This document shows, piece after piece, positions 52,699 to 63,411 of a stretch of DNA of 64,000 bases. The notes below the pieces were generated by a model. The model made no database searches. It had not been told where the DNA came from and was given only the letters and a program-made list of their open reading frames with translations. Source of the stretch: Eutreptiella sp. 'Long Island Sound 2002' (lineage: Eukaryota > Euglenozoa > Euglenophyceae > Eutreptiales > Eutreptiaceae); contig OZ038383.1 in assembly GCA_964036045.1 (NCBI GenBank), positions 40,054,294 to 40,118,293 of the forward strand, read 5' to 3'. Position 1 is the stretch's first letter. Each line of letters starts with the position of its first letter. Made by a program: the position numbers and the translations under genes.

Positions 52699-53756
52699 AT
52701 TCAACAGATAAACACGATGTTTCTTTGCCTTTGCCTGTAGCTGCAGATGAGATCAATAAGAGTGAGGAGTGCAATCACAGGAGCCTACGGCCCGGCCGAG
52801 CCGTCAATCAAGACACCATCAAGGCGCCGTCCAGACCAGCGCCAGCCCCGCCCAGGACAACACGGCCGCCGCAGCGCCTTTCAAGTGGAGTAACAGAAGT
52901 GCCACGATGTGCTGAAGCCGCCGCCATCACAGCAGTGCAACGACTCGTCGCACAGGAAGAACGAATAAGGCAAAGTCTCAGGTATGAGCAACAAGTCATC
53001 TGCGCGAAGAGGTACGCGAACTTTGGCCACGTTTTTCAAAAGCTCTATTGCCGGTTGTTCCAGCCTTCGTTGAATTCGGGGCAGACAAGTACGCCGCCGA
53101 ACGAACTGAAGGAGCCAGGGAAGCGCTCATTGAAGGAGCTGGCGGATTCCAGCAAGGCCACGCCAAAGAAGAACACCGCAAAATCGACTGCGCCGCCGAA
53201 CAAGAACAAAGCGTCTGAGTACTCAGGTGTGTTGGCGAAGTCGGAGACCTCGTTGGAAAATTCCTTGAAGCGATCCTTAAGTGACCTCCGACGAGTTGTG
53301 GAACTGTTGGGTAACTGTTTGCCCTCTGTGTCCGTCAGAACGAACAAATGGAACAAGTTCGTCGAGAAGCAAGAACCAAGGCCCGTTTCAAGTGTGACGA
53401 AGCGCCGGCAGAACGAGTCCCAAGTGACTGAGTGCCGAACGGACGAGTTACAAGCGAGTTTGGATGATTTTGACGCGTGGACAGTAACTTCGGGAGATCC
53501 TGGTGGAGTTCAGCAGCGAAGGAGCTCCACAAATGAGTCGTCGAACGTCGCGAGGCCCAAACAAAGGGGACAGCGAGCAGGACGAGCTGTGCAGCGTCGC
53601 CGCGCTATAGCCAAGTTCTTTGAGGTATTAAACTCAATCCAAGGTCGCGCATGCCGAGGTACAAGCGAGAAGAAGACCGAGTGCCCTACGCGAGACATGT
53701 GGGGGCAGTCTGTGGTGAACTCCAAGGAGAACCAAGGGAATCCCTTCTTGGACTGA
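52620..53756 (+). CDS. Element E gag-like ORF 1
   Basis: 378 codons from ATG 52620, which lies inside repeat Ra. The product is basic and Ser/Lys-rich with no catalytic motif. A central helical part (VQRLVAQEERIRQSLRYEQQ) and a long basic region rich in KR and RR suggest nucleic-acid binding. The family is unknown. It may be a Gag-type packaging protein. Confidence 0.55.
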   Translation: MGLQEIQNERFENSEYWPKQDSEVLKYSTDKHDVSLPLPVAADEINKSEECNHRSLRPGRAVNQDTIKAPSRPAPAPPRTTRPPQRLSSGVTEVPRCAEAAAITAVQRLVAQEERIRQSLRYEQQVICAKRYANFGHVFQKLYCRLFQPSLNSGQTSTPPNELKEPGKRSLKELADSSKATPKKNTAKSTAPPNKNKASEYSGVLAKSETSLENSLKRSLSDLRRVVELLGNCLPSVSVRTNKWNKFVEKQEPRPVSSVTKRRQNESQVTECRTDELQASLDDFDAWTVTSGDPGGVQQRRSSTNESSNVARPKQRGQRAGRAVQRRRAIAKFFEVLNSIQGRACRGTSEKKTECPTRDMWGQSVVNSKENQGNPFLD

Positions 53757-53782
53757 GCAGTGCTCTTTAAAGCGCGCTGCTT

Positions 53783-54213
53783 TTGCCGTTGGCGCGCTGG
53801 CTGAAGCGCAATGCCTTCGGTGTGCTCAACGAAGGGAGAGGCCTCCGGAAAATAGTGGATCATAACCATCAACAAAATGATCAACAAGTTCGGAAACTTC
53901 ACCAAGACCTCATGGGGTTTCATACTTCGTTGCAGCAATCATACGACAGACTTGTGGAATGCGCAAGCAATGTAGACAAACAAATGGAGACCAACACCAA
54001 CTCAATTTCGACATCAACAAGCATGCTTTGGCCATGATTCAACTACAAGAGGAGCAACAACAAGCCAGCTCTTCACATCAAGGGCCATTGGTTCAATATG
54101 GTGGAAATTTTCCACAAACACCACAAGATCAATTGATACCTCATCAAGAAGGGCCCCAAGAGTTACCACCACATCAAGATAGTGCAGTGGATAATATGGG
54201 AGTGCAACCGTGA
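53783..54213 (+). pseudogene. Element E gag-like ORF 2 (coiled coil, frameshifted)
   Basis: Two overlapping frames (53783-54037, then 53959-54213) read as one helical, Gln-rich protein: HNHQQNDQQVRKLHQDLMGF, then HALAMIQLQEEQQQ, ending in a Pro/Gln-rich tail. A single frameshift near 53990-54010 joins them. Probable Gag-like or scaffold protein; no domain recognised. Confidence 0.45.
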
Positions 54214-55029
54214 GCGTTGTTCAATTTGCGAGCGCTTGCAGCGCTTTCTTTGTCAGCTTTTGGCGCTGTGAGCGCCTTGTGGTATATATCTGCCACAGAT
54301 GGCAGAATGTGATGTAAATTAAAATGCATCCAAAAGTTGACTTTGTCAACGAGGTCTTTTTTGGCCTCTTCTTGGGCGCCAAGCGCCTTGTTTGCTGGCA
54401 CTGACATGTGCCTTTGCTTTCTTTTTCGTTGTAGATACTATTTTGGATCTGCAATGAGCAGTGGTGGGATACACCCTGCTTTACACTTTGAGTGAACTCT
54501 GGTTTACTCAGTTTTGCAATTCTGTTTTGCTTTGCACCTGCCTGCTTGTGAGCAGTGTGTCTTTTTTTCTTTTTCAGCTGCTTCTGTCTTGGAGAAAAAG
54601 CAGAGTGGTTTTCCCGTTTGTTTTTCTGCTTTTGTTGGAAAAAGCAGGGGTTTTCTTTCAGTATTTTTATACTAAATTTTATCTGTGCCATGAGCACTTC
54701 AGGTTGTGTACCATGAGCACTTATCAGGTTTTTACACCCTTTGAGGAGTTTGAGTGGGTATAGGTTGAAACACCACTTCACCACTTCCCTAGGGCACTGT
54801 TTTGTGACAGAAATCCCTTTCAGGAGGGTAAAGCTATCTGTGGTACCAGTGGTATTCCACTAGCATGATCTGCACATAGATAGTAGCTGTTTTTACCTGG
54901 AATGAGTAGAAATAGCCAGATCACAGACAATAATATCTGGATTGTATTGTAGGTAAAGGCCTGCATGTTTTGCTATTTTTTTTCTCGGGTCAGCAACTCA
55001 TTTTGGGAGTGCTGAGCCTGGGGGGGGAG
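54214..55029 (+). other. Element E non-coding 3' part
   Basis: T-rich, with runs such as TTTTTTTCTTTTTCAG. It ends in a purine tract, CTGGGGGGGGAG, directly before repeat Rb. No gene is seen. Confidence 0.5.
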
Positions 55030-55071
55030 TGTAAACATGCAAGGCAGCCTTTTGGGTGCTTGCGTTTTACA
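55030..55071 (+). repeat. Element E repeat Rb, left copy
   Basis: 42 bp from TGTAAACATGCAAGGC to GCTTGCGTTTTACA, an imperfect palindrome. An identical copy forms the right end of the element (55688-55729). A 110-bp spacer ending in another purine tract, CTTGGGGGGGGAG, separates it from the right Ra. Confidence 0.9.
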
Positions 55072-55181
55072 CCCACCCAGCTCTGTCTGAGCTTTTCCCA
55101 GCCCTATGGTAAAACCCTTCGCACCCTTTTGTTTTGGGGTCTCAGCCACACATCAGGGTATGTGTGGGCTTGGGGGGGGAG

Positions 55182-55687
55182 TGTAAAGGGAAGCTCAGGA
55201 CAGGACAGAACAAGGTTGGTTTCTTCTGTGGACCTCTGCATTTGGCAGGGTCAGGATTACAGCAATTATGTCTAATTTTTGTTTGTTGTGCATGACATAG
55301 CCCCATATAAGTTATTTGCTGTGGTGCGTCGCAGATGCCGCTATTTGGGCACTGCAGGGCACGCGTGCGCACTGAATTGTGCATTGTTTTCTTTCTGAGA
55401 AGCACTGATTTTTATTATAAAAAGATCTGATTTTGTAGGATTTTAGCATGTTTACAGTGTATGTATTGTGCTGAGCGTCCATTATTGTTTAGGCCATGAA
55501 ACGGCTTATCTGTTGAATCACTCCGTATCACCAAGTCAAGATTGATCAACTCATTTGATTTATTGCGTGCGGCAATTACAAGAAGGGCGTCGTTTCAAGG
55601 TTTTCAAAATGGGACTGCAGGAGATTCAAAATGAGAGGTTTGAAAATTCTGAGTACTGGCCGAAACAAGACTCTGAGGTCTTGAAAT
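55182..55687 (+). repeat. Element E repeat Ra, right copy
   Basis: See the left copy. It is preceded by a purine tract and followed without gap by Rb. Confidence 0.92.
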
Positions 55688-55729
55688 TGTAAACATGCAA
55701 GGCAGCCTTTTGGGTGCTTGCGTTTTACA
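55688..55729 (+). repeat. Element E repeat Rb, right copy and element end
   Basis: Identical to 55030-55071. It ends TTTTACA next to the target duplication CTTTC. Confidence 0.9.
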
Positions 55730-57349
55730 CTTTCGCATGCTAGGCTCCACTTCCGCCCTCTTTCCACTCCTTCCTTACATTTCTAGCGTAATATGTATGC
55801 ACGGTGTGCAACTCCGTGACGCCTATAAGGTCAAAAAGGACGGCAAGGACTCCTACGAGTTCCGCACAAGCGGCCGTCAAACGATGCCGTATGTTGCCTT
55901 GCCCCTAAACACCTCTTCCTTCGACGGATGCCGATACGAAGACATCAATTTTAAGTTTGAACCTTTCCGCTTCGCCGCCAAGCATGCCCATCCAAAGGTG
56001 CGTGACCTCCGGTTGCACAAGACACTATGTTTTGAGGTGAGCATAGAGTTCCTTGATCACATTGAACCTACGCCGCCGGAGGAGAGAGACAAGTCACAAC
56101 CAAAACAACGCAAAATTGGACACGCCCGTGCATTCATGAAGTTAATGAACGAAATGTTTGTCCCCGCGCTAGCAAACGTGTCGGTGAACACCAAGAATGC
56201 ATACTACCCGTTTGGCCACATAGTTCCTTCCGAGAGCCCAAATTGGGCCTACTACCGGTTTGATTGGGAACTGCCGTCCCGCTTTGCCGACAAGCTCATG
56301 TTTAAAGTCCGCGAGTGCGCCCAATTCCTCACTGGAGAACTCATTGCAATGGACATGCACGCTTTGCCGTCTACCGAAATCTATCGTGCCGTGATCGCTA
56401 GGGACCGGAAGGAACGAAACAAAGACCTACAAGCCCCTGAAATCCTCACCATGATGATCGCCAACCTTTCCGGAGGACAGGGTGCCTCACCGCCCTTAGG
56501 GGCGATGTTCCGGTCTAAAGATTCCCTTGTCGTGGCGATTGACACCACTCACGCGCCGTGCAACGTGATGAAAACCGGGGTCCAAACTCTTGCCATTCGC
56601 TTCTTCCACTCGTGCGGCATCGTTCTTTTTCATGGCATAGATGGGCAATCGGTGCGATTTTCGTCAAGATCCGACCGCAACACAAGGTCCACGCCTTTGG
56701 GCGCCCCCGAGCGAGCCCACGCAACGCCGGCCCCGCCCTCGTACGACTCGTCTAAAGCCATGAAGACCGCCGTGTTCCTAGTGGCCCCGAGATCAGCGCA
56801 CGCCCTCGACTTGCGCGTCCAAGCGGGGTTCCTTGGCCCCTACGTGTCCTTCGAGCCTACGCGGCCTCCCTACCAGCACCAACAAGCCCACCTTGTGGTC
56901 TACAAAAAGGAGTGTCCACGCTGCTAGCGCACGATTTCAAATATGGAGACGCTGCTTTCGCCCCGCTGCACCGCAACCTCCTCGCCCTCGAGAATATCCT
57001 CCCCGCCCAGGACCCGGATGTGGCCAAGCACGAGCAATTCATCGTGCAGCGCCTCCAAGCGGGCGCTGCCTTGGGATCCACAGCCTTCGTGTCCCAGCTT
57101 GTTTCCGCCCTCCGCAATCGGCCCGCAACGGGGCTGATTCAGCGTATCGGCGAGTGCAACGAGGCACTGGACAACGCCGACGCCGCCACGCCGACGCCGG
57201 GTCCAAGCCGCATCAAAGAGATGTCCGAGACCGGCGTCCCGCTGCTTGCTCCACTGGGGGGCGAAGCAACCACCTTCCTACCCCCCGACCACGATGGCCC
57301 CAACCCGGCTCCGGAGATACAAATTGACCTCCGCCTCCCTACTGGCTTT
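55730..57349 (+). pseudogene. LINE L N-terminal ORF, second part
   Basis: The frame continues that of 51403-52192 across element E (FRMLGSTSALFPLLPYISS) to about 56925, then shifts into a frame starting near 56912 (LLAHDFKYGDAAFAPLH) that reaches TAG 57350-57352. Ordered segments include MPYVALPLNTSSFDG, HKTLCFEVSIEFLDHI and YYRFDWELPSRFADKLMFKV. Composition between 56600 and 56900 suggests another frameshift. I recognise no RRM or CCHC knuckle of the sort seen in many LINE ORF1 proteins. It is fused in frame to the AlkB-like domain, apart from the single TAG. Confidence 0.6.
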
Positions 57350-57352
57350 TAG

Positions 57353-57892
57353 TACGTCCGTGACGTATTCTCCGAAAGCCAAGAGGAAACAATAAAAAAT
57401 GTTCTCCACGACAACATATGGGACAAATACTACGGGCGCTCCGTCCAGCACTTCGGTCACGGATACCTAGGCCCAGGCAAAGTCACCGCCACGTCCCCCA
57501 TCCCGGAAGAGTTTTCCTCCATCCTCCAAACTTACAATGCCGCGTTGGAGCGGCTCAGCCTCCGACACCCTCCCCCTAACCAAATCACTGGCACCATGTA
57601 TCTCCCCGGAGAAGGCATCGGCTACCACAAGGACGACCCCTTACTGGGCGACCCGGTGTCCATTTTTGGCTCCCAATTGGACACCACAATGTTCTTTGAA
57701 AACCCCTCCAACGGAGACTCGTTTCGCATCCGCCTGTTTGCCCGCTCTCTCCTTGTCGTCACGGGAGCCGCACGCCACGAGTGGCATCATGGGATACCTT
57801 GGCGGAGGGAGGACGAAGTGTTTGGGTTAACTGTCCCTCGTACCACCCCTCGGCTCGCTCTAATCCTCCGCTATATTCCACAGGCAAGCTAA
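57353..57892 (+). pseudogene. AlkB-like 2-oxoglutarate/Fe(II) dioxygenase domain in LINE L
   Basis: About 180 codons are open, from the TAG 57350-57352 to TAA 57890-57892. It has the AlkB signature in order: RSVQHFGHGY; the sheet TGTMYLPGEGIGYHKDD with metal-binding H-x-D (codons 57624-57632); DTTMFF; the helix and strand RLFARSLLVVTGAARHEW; the distal metal His in HHGIP (codon 57787-57789); and Arg residues in RLALILRYI that would bind 2-oxoglutarate. AlkB proteins remove methyl groups from DNA, RNA or tRNA, or modify tRNA. All key residues are present, although the element is decayed. It follows the N-terminal ORF in one frame, and the endonuclease lies about 300 bases further on. Confidence 0.85.
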
Positions 57893-58208
57893 CCAACGAA
57901 AGCCAGAGGGCGGGGTACCCGCCTCCTGCACTTTTCAGCCCTCTCCGCCCAAATACGCAAGCGCCACGGTTCGGTGAAACACTGGCCAAAACACGGCTTC
58001 ACCCGTCGCCAGCAAGGGGCTAGACGAAGCGCTCGCCTCCGCCGGGGTACTGGCCGACCAAGTCCAGCATTTTCATAGCCTTAGCCAGCCCAGCCAGCCC
58101 GACCCCCCTGCACCTCCCCAGCCCCCCCCTGTCCCACTCCCCCCGAGGTCCTGGAAACGCCTACGGAAGGGATACCAAAGGCCTCACCGCCCCCCAATAC
58201 CCCTCCCT
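57893..58208 (+). other. Linker between AlkB-like domain and endonuclease
   Basis: Pro-rich, C-rich coding-like DNA with stops in all frames. It may be the junction of ORF1 and ORF2 of LINE L. Confidence 0.4.
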
Positions 58209-58980
58209 TTGGAATTGCGTTTCCTCTCCCACAACTTGCAGAAAAAGCCTATAGTGAGTAGCAAAATTCTCCGACACCTCAAAAACGACTTCAACAGCCT
58301 CTTCCTGCAAGAAATCAATCACGCCCCCATCCTCCCCCACGTATACGCCTACGACTCGGGCACTAAATCCACAATTGTTTCGAACATCAGCCAAGACAAA
58401 CACTCCAGGGGCGAACACAGATCTGTTTTGGTTTGCTCCCCTCGACTCTCCCATTTCATTACCCCGGTCTCGAGACTCGACACGGCAGGGCTCTTGGCAG
58501 CAGCCATTCTCACCCTCCCGGGGGCCCCGCCCACCTTACTTGTCTCGGTATACGCCCGAGGCACAGACATGCACCGCTCAAAAATTGGAAACCTCCTCCG
58601 CTCGCTGTTGCACCAATATCCCAGCCACGTCTTAGGAGGGGACACCAACTGCATAATGTGCCCTGAACTTGACGGAGCGAACCTCCAATCTGACAACGAG
58701 TGGCCATGGCTCCGGAGGTAGGTCAGGAGCGACCCGCCACGCCTCATCGATACCTTCCGGCACTTTCACCCGGCCGCTCAGTCCTTCGCCCGATACCCCA
58801 CACCGTACAGGGCAAGCAGCAGCCGCCTCGACCATATTTTAATCTCCACGGAGCCCTCAGAATTTGTTGCCCCCACCTCCGCAACCATCCAAACCGACGA
58901 AAAAACGTCAGACCACCACCCAGTCACATACACCTCTCAAGTCCCCCCCGACCCCTTCTCCGAAACCCCCACCACTAAGA
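58209..58980 (+). pseudogene. LINE L APE-type endonuclease domain
   Basis: One frame with a TAG near 58720 shows the endonuclease/exonuclease/phosphatase motifs in order: FLSHNLQ, FLQEINH (catalytic Glu), VSVYARG, LGGDTNC, SSRLDHILIS and TSDHHPVTY (catalytic Asp-His). In LINEs this domain nicks the target DNA. The key residues survive; the stop makes it a pseudogene. Confidence 0.85.
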
Positions 58981-61216
58981 GGAAAGTTTTCCGCACACTG
59001 AAGGAGCGGGAACGCTCCACGCACCACGACTCCCTCGCCCCCCTGGTGAAGGGGTGCGAGTCTACCCTCCCTCATTTCAACTCTCTATCCTCGACAGACA
59101 TAGAGCTCTTCACAGACGCGGTGCTGGAGGAAGCGGCTACCAGCTACCAGACTATCAACACACCGTCCCACCCCACCTCCTCAGCCCTGGTCAAGGATAT
59201 CAGAGCATCCCTGAACTCCCTGCCCCCCCCCCGAGCCATCCTGATTATCCCGCTTCCATGGACACACTCAACAAACACGTCAAGGAGTGGGAAACCAAAG
59301 TGAACAAGGCGGCAACCACCAGGATCCATCGGTGCCTAGTACGGAAAACCAGAATCAAACGCACCAGCAACGCGGCACTCAACCCCGTGGAGCGCGGAGA
59401 AATAAAGCTGAAGCACCCGGGCACCACACAGCTCGTCTCCACCCCAAAAGAAGTGGGCAACATTTTCTCTTCCACGCTCCTCACCCTTGGGGGCAGCCTC
59501 GAATACACGCCACCGAGCGCTCAAGTGGACCGTCTGCTCACACACTCCACTGCCCTGAACCCACAAAACACAGCCCTCTACCCGACATTACCTGGGAATC
59601 ATTCCGAAACACGCTCAAAAGGTCCCAGCCTAACGAGGCGGGGGGGCGGGACTTCACAAACAACTACACTTTGCACATCTCCCCCCCCCTATCCAACAGT
59701 TTGTCTGAAGGGTGTGCAACCACTACCTCCACCAGTCCCTGCCCGAGAAATGGCTCGAAGCCAATGTTATCTTGCTTTTTAAGAAAGGGGACGTGATGAA
59801 CCCCGTAAATTACAGGCCTAAAGCCTTCCTGAACAGCATTTACAAAATCATTGCAACACACGCCAACCGGGAACTGTTGGCAGCAGCCATCAAACATTCC
59901 ATCATACACCCCACCCAATTCGGCGGGCTTCCCAACCGCAGATGCCAAGACCACATTTTCAACCTTTTATCAACGTTTCGAGAATCAGCCGGTAGCTACA
60001 GCCTTTACATCAATTTCAACAAGGCTTTCAAATCCGTCCCCCACACCACCCTTTTCACGGTGCTAACACGCCTGAAGTTCTCAACACCCTCGTAAGCCTC
60101 ATTCAGTCCTTATACCGTGCCCCTCGCGACTTCCCGGTGGTGTCAGGGCACACCCACTCCTCCCACCTACAAACCAGGGGAGTTCGGCAAGGATGCCCCA
60201 TGTCACCCATCCTTCTCTGCCTTTACCTGAACGTACTCCTGTTCGCCTTGCCATTTCACGTCACTGCACCCCCCTCCCCACACGAATCGGGCCACGCCTT
60301 TGTTGACGACCTCCTCTATCGGTCAGAAAATGGGGACCGCATACAGCAAATTTTGAATTTTTTCGACACGGTCGCCAGAGAGTGGGGTCTAGACGTCAAC
60401 CTCAGCAAAACTGAGATACACGCATGGGCACAGCCCCCCCCAGGACCTTCACCTCCCCCTCGGCCACCCCCCTATCAACAACCGACCAGAAGACGGGGCA
60501 GCCACACAACTGCTATAAGTACCTAGGGGTGTACATCTTCACCACCAATCACGCGGCACAAACACTGGCATTGGCTAAGTCAGAGATACGCTCATTTTTC
60601 ACAACCCTCCAACCCCTCCGGCTCACCCTTTCGGAATATGTTCTCTTAGTAAACGTCCAGCTCATTCCTACCCTCTCCTACCGCCTCATGACACACCCCC
60701 CGGCCCTGAACGAGTTGGGAGTCCTCCGGGCCATGATCTGGCAAAATATTGCGCACGACCCCTCCCCGAAAGAAAGCCAACGGGATTTCCCGACTCGTCC
60801 CTCCTAAGGCCCGCTACACCCCCCGCCACCAGGGAGGCTTGGGACTCCGCCATTTCACTTTTTCCCTTTGCATGGCCCTGGTGAACAACGCAGTCAGGTA
60901 CCTCAACGTGGATGGTCCGGCCTCAACAAACGAGGCTTTTGCCAAGGCAATGCTTTCCACCACACGCAATCCAATCCAAGACACCGTCATGGACGCGTGC
61001 CACACCATAGGTCTCCGGTACCACAGCACCGGCCTCTGGGCCTCCTGCACCCCCTCCCTTTTCCTCCTGAAGGAACAAGTCCAAGTCCGGTTCCTGGCCA
61101 CCAAACCAACACCACAATACAGCAAATTCGGCAACCGGCTAAAACGAACACCCCAAGACCTAGGGTTCCACTTAGGAACAGTCACGGGGGTCCACAACGA
61201 ATCAGCCACTCTGTAG
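58981..61216 (+). pseudogene. LINE L reverse transcriptase and thumb region
   Basis: RT is spread over all three frames. Motifs in order: NYRPKAFLNSIYKIIATHAN and QFGGLPNRRCQDHIF (59800-59960), NFNKAFKSVPH (about 60015), RGVRQGCPMSPILL (about 60178-60220), HAFVDDLLY (60292-60320), then GLDVNLSKTEIHAW and YKYLGVYIF. The first catalytic Asp is Asn in this copy (NFNKAF), but FVDD is kept. A long thumb/connection part follows (GGLGLRHFTFSLCMAL, 60830-61216). At least four frameshifts occur. Confidence 0.82.
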
Positions 61217-61992
61217 TTCTCGGACGGCACCACCCACACCATCAAAGACCCTGGCCTCCACCGCAACAAAAAGAATTCACCTTTCAAATCCCAGCCATTT
61301 CAGTTCGCCCGCGACTAACGGAACGCCACGAACTGCTTACCCCTCCCCTTCTCCAGCCCCAAGAGTACATCCCCAACCCCCCCCCCCCCCCCGGGCCACA
61401 CGGCCGAGTCCTAATTGGTTTGTCACTGCATGGCGAGCTATACCGGCTCCCGGATGAACCTCACTCCCTTGACCCCGATGACCTCGAGGAGTGGGGCTGT
61501 GACGCGGCCCTTGCCCTCTTCCACACATCCTCCCCCGACACAAACTGGGTGTACCTGGGTGGCTCAGCGGGCGCCTTGGGCTAAGGGTCTGCAGCCACCC
61601 TGTTCTTCCCCAGCGGCCCCCGATGTGTCCTGTGCCAAACGTCCCGGTACCAGTCCTCAGAGGGATCGGAATTCTGGGCGGCTATTATGTTTCTATGATG
61701 GGCCCTTGCGTCTCACCCACACCTCACCTTTGCCGTGCTTGGGGACAACCTCAACGTTATCACTGTTCTCTCCCCGAGCATCCCCCCAGGCCTCCCATCG
61801 CGCTCACCAGCTGGCACTTGGGAATCCTCTCTTCAATCCATCCGGGCCTCCCTACGCCCAGGGATGATCCAGGGTTGGGGGTGGATCAAGGGTCACGCCG
61901 GGTTCAAGGGAAACGAAATTTCGGATGCTTACTCGAAGTGGGCCACACGCGTGATGGTCTTGGACCCCTCCCTCCTTCCCTCCCCCCGATAG
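61217..61992 (+). pseudogene. LINE L RNase H domain
   Basis: Frames at 61430-61680 and 61735-61992 together give an RNase H1-type domain: NWVYLGGSAGALG (D of DGSA is lost), QTSRYQSSEGSEFWAAI with the Glu, GDNLNVIT with the Asp, and WIKGHAGFKGNEISDAYSKWA with the final His, Asn and Asp. RNase H is found in I- and R1-related LINE clades. A C14 run near 61377-61392 interrupts the upstream frame. Confidence 0.75.
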
Positions 61993-62759
61993 GGTGCATA
62001 TCCAGAGGCCCCCTCCCCGTCATTCACAAACTGACTACCACCTCAATCAAGCACCTCCTCCTGCGTCACAAACACGAAAACATCAACGTGCAATCCAGCT
62101 TCCACTTTTACAATGACACTTCATGGTTCAAAGGCCTCCCCTTCAAGTGGTCCTCCGGAAACTTCAACATGGCGCCATTTGCTTTTCACGACGATTTACG
62201 CCCTCGCCATTGCCACGCTTGCCCCGACCCACACCCAACGGATGTTGTCTCTTTCGTCTCACACTGCCCAACGTGCCAACACCTGGTGCAGACCTACGTC
62301 CAATCCTGCCGCCCCCCCTTTACCACGGTGGTGTCCCAATGGTGGTCCGCGAGCACGCACGTAGGTGAAAGGCGCAATTTCGTCCGGGGGCTGGTCCCTA
62401 TGTCCCTATACACGAAACTTACAACCCCCCCCTCCGGCCGCAAAAAACAGGCGTACTGTCATGACTTAAAACTCGCCCTGACGGCTCGTGTCCCCTCATT
62501 CCTCAATGCTCTGTACCGCACGCTGGAATGGCTTAACGAACACCGCCCCCCCCCAGCCCCCCTCACCCCCCCCACCGTCCCAAACCCGTGGAGGCGCCCC
62601 TTGCCGCCTTACAGCACGTCACACATCGCCCAACAGCGCCCCCCCCCCACCTACCACCCTCCCTCCCCCCTCCCGGAAAAGGTCGCACACAAGCCTCCAA
62701 AGCGCCCCCGCTCCCCTTCCCCGGCGGCACACACAAAGGCTCGAGAACACGCCCGCTAG
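61993..62759 (+). pseudogene. LINE L C-terminal region with Cys/His cluster
   Basis: One frame to TAG 62757-62759 contains CHACPDPHPTDVV followed by SHCPTC (about 62205-62280), a zinc-binding pattern like those after the RNase H of other LINEs. Pro-rich basic sequence ends it (RPRSPSPAAHTKAREHAR). Probably helps bind element RNA or target DNA. Confidence 0.6.
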
Positions 62760-63411
62760 CCCGCTAAGCCGATCCGCCCCTTATGGCTGAAACGCACTAC
62801 CGCGAGCCAACCTCAGCCGGAGCCCCCGCCCCCCAAAAGGCCGCTCACAATCCGGGACATGTTCAACCTCCCACGCCCCCCTCGACCAGCCCCCCCCCTC
62901 ACTACCTCCGCCCCCGCCCCCACCCCTTCTCTCCGCATAACGAGGTTCTTCACACCATCCCCCCCCTCCCCTGCGAGCACTAACTCACAATCGTCCTCAA
63001 ACTCGTGCAACGTGTCATCTCTCTCAAAAAGCCACGCTTACACGCCTCGCTCACACCAGCCATCGACAGTCCTAGCACAGCGTAAGCGATCATCACTACC
63101 ACACTGGCACTCACTAGTCATTTCTGCAACTGAGTCCTGACCTCCCCGATGCCACGCCGCGTGCTCAAACCGTCATGCTCTGACCCCCAAGCCGCAACCA
63201 TACCGCCTTCAGCAATCAGGCAGAGGCCCCGGCTCCGCGGTGGTCTATAACGAGGCTGCCAAGTCTCATTGAGATTGGGCAGAGGAGAACAGCAAAGCGC
63301 AGCGGTACTCAGCCCGCGATTGAACTTGGTTTCGGGCTCCCGCCCCTCCCCGAAAAAGCTTGGCGCGCAAGAGCCTTTCCCCCCGGCCTGGTCAGCCACA
63401 AAAGGCGCCGT
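62760..63411. other. C-rich region after LINE L
   Basis: Probable 3' untranslated part of LINE L, rich in C on the + strand. No gene and no poly(A) or simple-repeat tail that would fix the LINE end. Confidence 0.35.

Larger units (their letters stand above)
52193..55729 (+). mobile_element. Element E: non-autonomous retroelement with split direct repeats
   Basis: It starts TGTAAAGGG and ends GTTTTACA, flanked by a 5-bp duplication CTTTC (52188-52192, 55730-55734). Removing it with one copy of CTTTC restores the LINE L frame exactly. A 506-bp repeat Ra occurs at the left end and at 55182-55687; a 42-bp repeat Rb occurs at 55030-55071 and at the right end. So the order is Ra, interior, Rb, spacer, Ra, Rb. 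The interior has gag-like ORFs but no RT. Confidence 0.82.
51403..62800 (+). mobile_element. LINE L: decayed non-LTR retrotransposon with AlkB-like domain
   Basis: In order on the + strand: an N-terminal ORF of unknown fold (51403-52192 and 55730-about 57300), an AlkB-like dioxygenase domain, an APE-type endonuclease, reverse transcriptase, RNase H and a Cys/His C-terminus. Many stops and frameshifts show it is old. Element E is nested in the N-terminal ORF. Neither end is defined; I find no poly(A) tail or clear target duplication. Confidence 0.8.

Noticed and set aside
4025-57352. Alternative genetic code in which UAG/UAA encode Gln (as in some ulvophyte algae)
   Set aside because: The 1638-codon F3 pol and 1350-codon F1b pol contain no internal UAG or UAA, and pol of F1 and F2 ends at UAA; under a reassigned code many would be expected. 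Stops cluster at gag/pol borders and in decayed genes.
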